Below are positions 60,560 to 64,000 of a DNA stretch of 64,000 nucleotides, in pieces (the first letter of the stretch is position 1; the number at the start of each line of letters is the position of its first letter). The notes beneath the pieces were generated by a model. The model was given only the letters and a program-made list of their open reading frames with translations, was not told where the DNA came from and made no database searches. The position numbers were made by a program, and so were the translations under genes. Source of the DNA: DASPSM01 sp036008465 (GTDB lineage: Bacteria; Planctomycetota; Planctomycetia; Planctomycetales; Planctomycetaceae); contig DASYNP010000146.1 of assembly GCA_036008465.1 (NCBI GenBank), positions 50,962-114,961 on the forward strand. The letters are read 5' to 3'.

Positions 60560-61282
60560 GTGAGCCTGTTGTACCTGGTCCGCCACGGCCAAGCGTCGTT
60601 CTTCGAAGAGAATTACGATCGCCTTTCGCCGCTGGGCGAGACGCAAGCGCGCAGGCTGGGCGAGTTCTTTGCCGCGCAGCACCTGAAGTTTGACGCCGTA
60701 TATTCCGGTCCCGCTGAGCGACAAAAGCGTACGGCGGCCATTGTTGCCGAAACGATGGCGGCCGCCGGCCCGCCCTGCCCCGCGCCGACGATCATCGACG
60801 GACTCAATGAGCATGGCGGCGACAAACTGCTGAGCAAGCCGCACATGCATAGGGTCCTAGAAAAGTATCCTGAGCTTGGCGTGTTGGAGCAGGCATTTCG
60901 ACAGGCTCGCGAGCCGGAAGACGTGCAAAGGAGCTTTCAAAAACTATTCGAGGCGGCCGTCCTGCTCTGGACTCGCGGAGAGATCAGTCCGCCGGGAATG
61001 GAGCTGTGGGACGAATTTCATAGCCGTGCGCGGCGCGCGTTCGATTCGATTATCTCGCACTCGGAGCGAGGCAAGACGACGCTGGCCGTTTCGTCCGTGG
61101 GACCGATTTCGGTGGCAGTGCAGATGGCGCTTGGCACTTCGATTCCAGTCAGCCTCGATCTGGGCTGGCGACTGCGGAATGCCTCGGTGACGACGTTCCT
61201 CTACACGCCCGGGCGGTTCAATCTCGACAGTTTTAATTCACTCGCGCATCTGGCGGATCCCGACGAGATAACGTACCGTTGA
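60560..61282 (+). CDS. Histidine phosphatase (phosphoglycerate-mutase-like) family protein
   Basis: 240 residues from a GTG at 60560; longer in-frame starts exist but the family begins at LLYLVRHGQASFF with the catalytic RHG. DRLSPLGETQARRLGEFF, FDAVYSGPAERQKRTAAIVA and the late ISVAVQMALGTSIPVSLDLG fit. The second catalytic His position is replaced (SSVGPISVAVQ where VxHG is usual), so activity may be lost or altered. Substrate unknown. Upstream of the acyl-CoA dehydrogenase on the same strand, 55 nt away. Confidence 0.8.
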   Translation: MSLLYLVRHGQASFFEENYDRLSPLGETQARRLGEFFAAQHLKFDAVYSGPAERQKRTAAIVAETMAAAGPPCPAPTIIDGLNEHGGDKLLSKPHMHRVLEKYPELGVLEQAFRQAREPEDVQRSFQKLFEAAVLLWTRGEISPPGMELWDEFHSRARRAFDSIISHSERGKTTLAVSSVGPISVAVQMALGTSIPVSLDLGWRLRNASVTTFLYTPGRFNLDSFNSLAHLADPDEITYR

Positions 61283-61337
61283 TGGGAATTGCGTTGCGTC
61301 GGCCGCTCGGCACCGATGATCTCTCGCGGGAGCTCTC

Positions 61338-62534
61338 ATGGACTTTTCAATTCCGCAACCGCTTCAAGAAACCCTGAAATCGGTCCGCAAGTTTTTGATG
61401 GAGGAAGTCTATCCTCTCGAGCGCGACCTGCTGTCGCGCCCGTTTCGGGAGTTGCTCCCAGCACTGCATGCGAAACGCGAGAAAGTTCGCGAGATGGGGC
61501 TGCTCACGCCGCAGGTCGGCAAAGAGCAGGGCGGGTCCGGCCTGAAATTCATGGAGCACGCGCTCTTGAGCGAAGAGCTGGGGCGCACACCGCTCGGGCA
61601 CTTTGTCTTTAACTGCCAGGCTCCCGACGCCGGCAATATGGAAATCCTGCTGGAGTTCGGCACGCCCGAGCAAAAAGAGACGTGGCTCAAACCGCTCGTC
61701 GCGGGCAAGATTCGCAGTTGTTTCTCGATGACCGAGCCCGGGTATCCCGGCTCGAATCCCGTGTGGATGAATACCACGGCGGTGATTGACGGCGATTCGT
61801 ATGTGATCAACGGGCGCAAGTGGTTTACGTCGTCGGCCGACGGAGCTCGCTTTGCAATCGCGATGGTAGTCACCGATCCCAAGGCCGACCCTCACGCCCG
61901 GGCCAGCCAGATCATTGTTCCCTGTGATACCCTCGGGTTCAAAATCGTTCGCAACATTTCGGTGATGGGGCACTCGGGAGAGGACTGGCCCAGCCACAGC
62001 GAAATTTCGTATGAGAACGTCCGCGTTCCGAAGAAGAACCTGCTCGGTCGCGAAGGGGCCGGCTTCGAAATCGCGCAGGCGCGGCTGGGGCCAGGACGCA
62101 TTCATCATTGCATGCGGTGGATGGGGATCTGCGAGCGCTCGTTCGATTTGTTGTGCGAACGGGCCGCCCGTCGGGATTTAGCGCCCGGCGACAAGCTGGG
62201 AACCCGACAGACGATTCAGAATTGGATCGCCGAAAGCCGTGCCGAGATCAACGCCGCGCGTCTGATGGTTCTCAAGGCCGCTTGGACGATCGATCGGGAA
62301 GGGACCAAAGCGGCTCGCGACGAGATTTCGCTGATCAAGTTTTTTGCCGCCGACGTGCTGATGAAGGTCATCGACCGGGCCTTGCAAGCGCACGGGGCAT
62401 TGGGCATGACGGACGATACGATCCTTGCCTATTACTACCGTCACGAGCGGGCGGCGCGGATTTACGACGGGCCCGACGAAGTCCACAAGAGTGTGGTTTC
62501 GCGCCGCATCCTGCGCGGGTATGGCTTGTCGTAG
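61338..62534 (+). CDS. Acyl-CoA dehydrogenase (ACAD11-like)
   Basis: 398 residues from the ATG at 61338. FAD- and substrate-binding blocks: CFSMTEPGYPGSNPVWMNTT, YVINGRKWFTSSADGARFAI, GRIHHCMRWMGICERSFDLL, and the C-terminal ALQAHGALGMTDDTILAYYY with RAARIYDGPDEVHKSVVSRR. GPGRIHHCMRW and the HGALG region resemble the ACAD10/11 branch. Thirteen bases upstream of a kinase-fold gene, which matches the two domains fused in ACAD10/11. Confidence 0.93.
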   Translation: MDFSIPQPLQETLKSVRKFLMEEVYPLERDLLSRPFRELLPALHAKREKVREMGLLTPQVGKEQGGSGLKFMEHALLSEELGRTPLGHFVFNCQAPDAGNMEILLEFGTPEQKETWLKPLVAGKIRSCFSMTEPGYPGSNPVWMNTTAVIDGDSYVINGRKWFTSSADGARFAIAMVVTDPKADPHARASQIIVPCDTLGFKIVRNISVMGHSGEDWPSHSEISYENVRVPKKNLLGREGAGFEIAQARLGPGRIHHCMRWMGICERSFDLLCERAARRDLAPGDKLGTRQTIQNWIAESRAEINAARLMVLKAAWTIDREGTKAARDEISLIKFFAADVLMKVIDRALQAHGALGMTDDTILAYYYRHERAARIYDGPDEVHKSVVSRRILRGYGLS

Positions 62535-62547
62535 GTGCCAGCAACCG

Positions 62548-63633
62548 ATGAGTGAGCAAAGCACCACGTCGTTCGCCGATTCATCGGCGCCCGTGCGCAA
62601 AGGCGAAGAACTCGACGCGAGCCGACTCGGTGCGTATCTGGCCGGGCAATTGGGCCAGCGTGAAGCGCGGCTGGAGATCGAGCAATTTCCGAAGGGCTTT
62701 TCCAATCTCACCTACCTGGTGCGGTTCGGAAACGACGAATACGTCCTGCGACGACCACCATTCGGGAACATGGTCAAGTCTGCGCACGACATGGGACGGG
62801 AATTCAATGTCCTTTCCAAGTTGTCGAAAGTTTACGAGCTCGCTCCCAAGCCGATCCTCTATTGCACGGACGAATCGATTCTCGGCGCGCCGTTCTACAT
62901 GATGGAGCGGCGTCGCGGAGTGATCTTGCGCCGCAAGCTTCCCAAGAACTTTCAACCGGATCCGCCGACCTTTCGCCGCTTGGGAAACGCATTCATCGAC
63001 AACCTGGCGCGACTGCACGCGCTCGACTACCGCGCCGCCGGCCTGGCCGATTTGGGAAAGCCAGAGGGTTATGTCGAGCGGCAGGTCACTGGCTGGATCG
63101 GCCGGTACGAGAAGGCGAAGACCGACAATTGGGCGGCGATGGACGAGGTCGCCAAATGGCTGGTCGACAATCGCCCGGCAGAGTCGGGCGCCGCGCTCAT
63201 TCATAACGACTACAAGTTCGACAACGTCGTGCTCGACGCCAACGATTTGACGAAGATTATCGGCGTGCTCGATTGGGAGATGTGTACGCTCGGCGATCCG
63301 CTGATGGACCTGGGCTGCACCCTGGCGTACTGGATCCAGGCCGACGATCAGGAAGCACTCAAGTACTTCGTGCCCGGGCCGACCTTTTTGCCCGGCAACC
63401 TGACGCGCAAAGAGTTGCTCGAGCGCTATGCCGAGACCTCAGGACGCGACCTCGGGCAGGTCCTCTTTTATTACTGTTACGGCCTCTACAAATTGGCCGT
63501 CATTATCCAGCAAATCTACGCGAGGTTCGCGCGCGGGTTTACGCAGGACCCGCGCTTTGCCGACATGAATCAGCAAGTCGGCAGTCTGAGCCGGTCCGCC
63601 GCCCGGGCAATTGCAATCGGCGGAGTTTCTTGA
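62548..63633 (+). CDS. Phosphotransferase (APH-fold) paired with the acyl-CoA dehydrogenase
   Basis: 361 residues from the ATG at 62548. Kinase-like core: FPKGFSNLTYLVRFGNDEYV with nucleotide loop and YVLRRPP, then the catalytic loop ALIHNDYKFDNVVLD and metal-binding VLDWEMCTLGDPLMDLG. The family is that of the N-terminal domain of ACAD10/11. In those proteins the kinase phosphorylates 4-hydroxyacyl-CoA and the dehydrogenase part then removes phosphate to give enoyl-CoA. By analogy this pair may feed 4-hydroxy acids into beta-oxidation; the analogy is the only support. Confidence 0.9.
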   Translation: MSEQSTTSFADSSAPVRKGEELDASRLGAYLAGQLGQREARLEIEQFPKGFSNLTYLVRFGNDEYVLRRPPFGNMVKSAHDMGREFNVLSKLSKVYELAPKPILYCTDESILGAPFYMMERRRGVILRRKLPKNFQPDPPTFRRLGNAFIDNLARLHALDYRAAGLADLGKPEGYVERQVTGWIGRYEKAKTDNWAAMDEVAKWLVDNRPAESGAALIHNDYKFDNVVLDANDLTKIIGVLDWEMCTLGDPLMDLGCTLAYWIQADDQEALKYFVPGPTFLPGNLTRKELLERYAETSGRDLGQVLFYYCYGLYKLAVIIQQIYARFARGFTQDPRFADMNQQVGSLSRSAARAIAIGGVS

Positions 63634-63878
63634 CACAATTCACATCGGGACCTTGACGCTGTAGGCCTGAACACACGCTTTTCTGCGCTTTTGTGTTCGG
63701 CGCTCTACACCGTTTGCGTTGTGTTTGCGATCCGATTACCAAATCGTGAGGGGTACGTTCCCGGCCGTTTCGCGGCGCGCTGCCGCTGGGACGAGTTCCG
63801 CGTTGAGCGAGGTGCTCGGGGCACCCAGCTAACGGACGACCGGTACGTTCGCTTCGGGTGGAAAGGTGTGACTGGCCC

Positions 63879-64000
63879 ATGAATCCGCAAATCCGCGAGT
63901 TGGAAGAGCACGCGACCGAGACCGCGACCTTCGTCGAAACCGCGCTCAAGCTGGGGGGTGCGAGCGAAGAAGAAGCGAAGAAGACCGGAGCGCTCGACCG
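63879..64000 (+). CDS. Start of an unknown gene (3' end outside window)
   Basis: From the ATG at 63879 the frame MNPQIRELEEHATETATFVE, then TALKLGGASEEEAKKTGALD, is open to the window end. It is Glu/Ala/Lys-rich and helical. GGAAAGGTG lies 12-20 bases upstream, a weak ribosome binding site. The 245 nt between the kinase gene and this start show nothing else clear. Confidence 0.35.
   Translation, partial: MNPQIRELEEHATETATFVETALKLGGASEEEAKKTGALD

Overview
The window looks like chromosomal DNA from a high-GC planctomycete, most likely of the Pirellulales kind. The support is a Cys/Tyr-rich 'YTV'-type surface protein, several small secreted Pro/Tyr/Cys-rich proteins with no clear relatives elsewhere, an ECF sigma/anti-sigma/WD40 block, a secreted thioredoxin-like protein with a PDSWED-type C-terminal domain, a short dcw cluster, and many short palindromic elements that run into gene ends. 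This assignment is inference from gene content; no rRNA is present.

Layout. 1-9.3 kb: 5' part of a secreted STN-domain gene, an Hsp70 with a zinc ribbon and Pro-rich tail, a small lipoprotein, ECF sigma factor plus anti-sigma factor plus WD40 protein, a small secreted protein, and rho. 9.3-16.2 kb: a 1.1-kb noncoding stretch with foldable sequence, a thioredoxin/YHS-like protein, and topoisomerase IV (parC-parE). 16.5-19.2 kb: four tandem secreted proteins closed by a strong terminator. 19.4-21.0 kb: lspA, an SRPBCC protein and a small membrane protein.

21.6-24.65 kb: a more A/T-rich island lying against the 3' end of ssrA (tmRNA, minus strand). It is bounded by a 13-bp direct repeat of the ssrA 3' end and has TGAGAC repeat blocks inside both edges. 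It carries a SIR2-like NAD-binding protein, a DUF2971-like protein, a 29-codon ORF with a strong ribosome binding site and its own terminator, and one unknown small gene. No integrase is visible. This is the best candidate for an undescribed (possibly anti-phage) module.

25-32.8 kb: a 19-bp minisatellite, glycolate-oxidase-like GlcE and GlcD without GlcF, an MgtC-like protein, a thiamine-binding-type protein, queA, and a glycosyltransferase. 32.9-38.9 kb: short dcw cluster mraZ - rsmH - LysM membrane protein - FtsL-like - ftsI. The mraZ-rsmH gap holds a large hairpin, and rsmH overlaps the LysM gene by 154 nt. 39-52.5 kb: metabolic and envelope genes (desaturase, ChbG-like deacetylase, DcaP-like porin, GH26-like glycosidase, LarA-domain protein, sulfite-oxidase-like protein, sphingosine-phosphate-lyase-like decarboxylase, FGGY kinase, acyl-CoA synthetase). 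52.5-60.2 kb: small basic protein, membrane protein, YTV protein, glycosyltransferase 2, and a lipoprotein plus HEAT-repeat protein pair. 60.5-64 kb: histidine phosphatase, then an acyl-CoA dehydrogenase/kinase-like pair that resembles the two halves of ACAD10/11.
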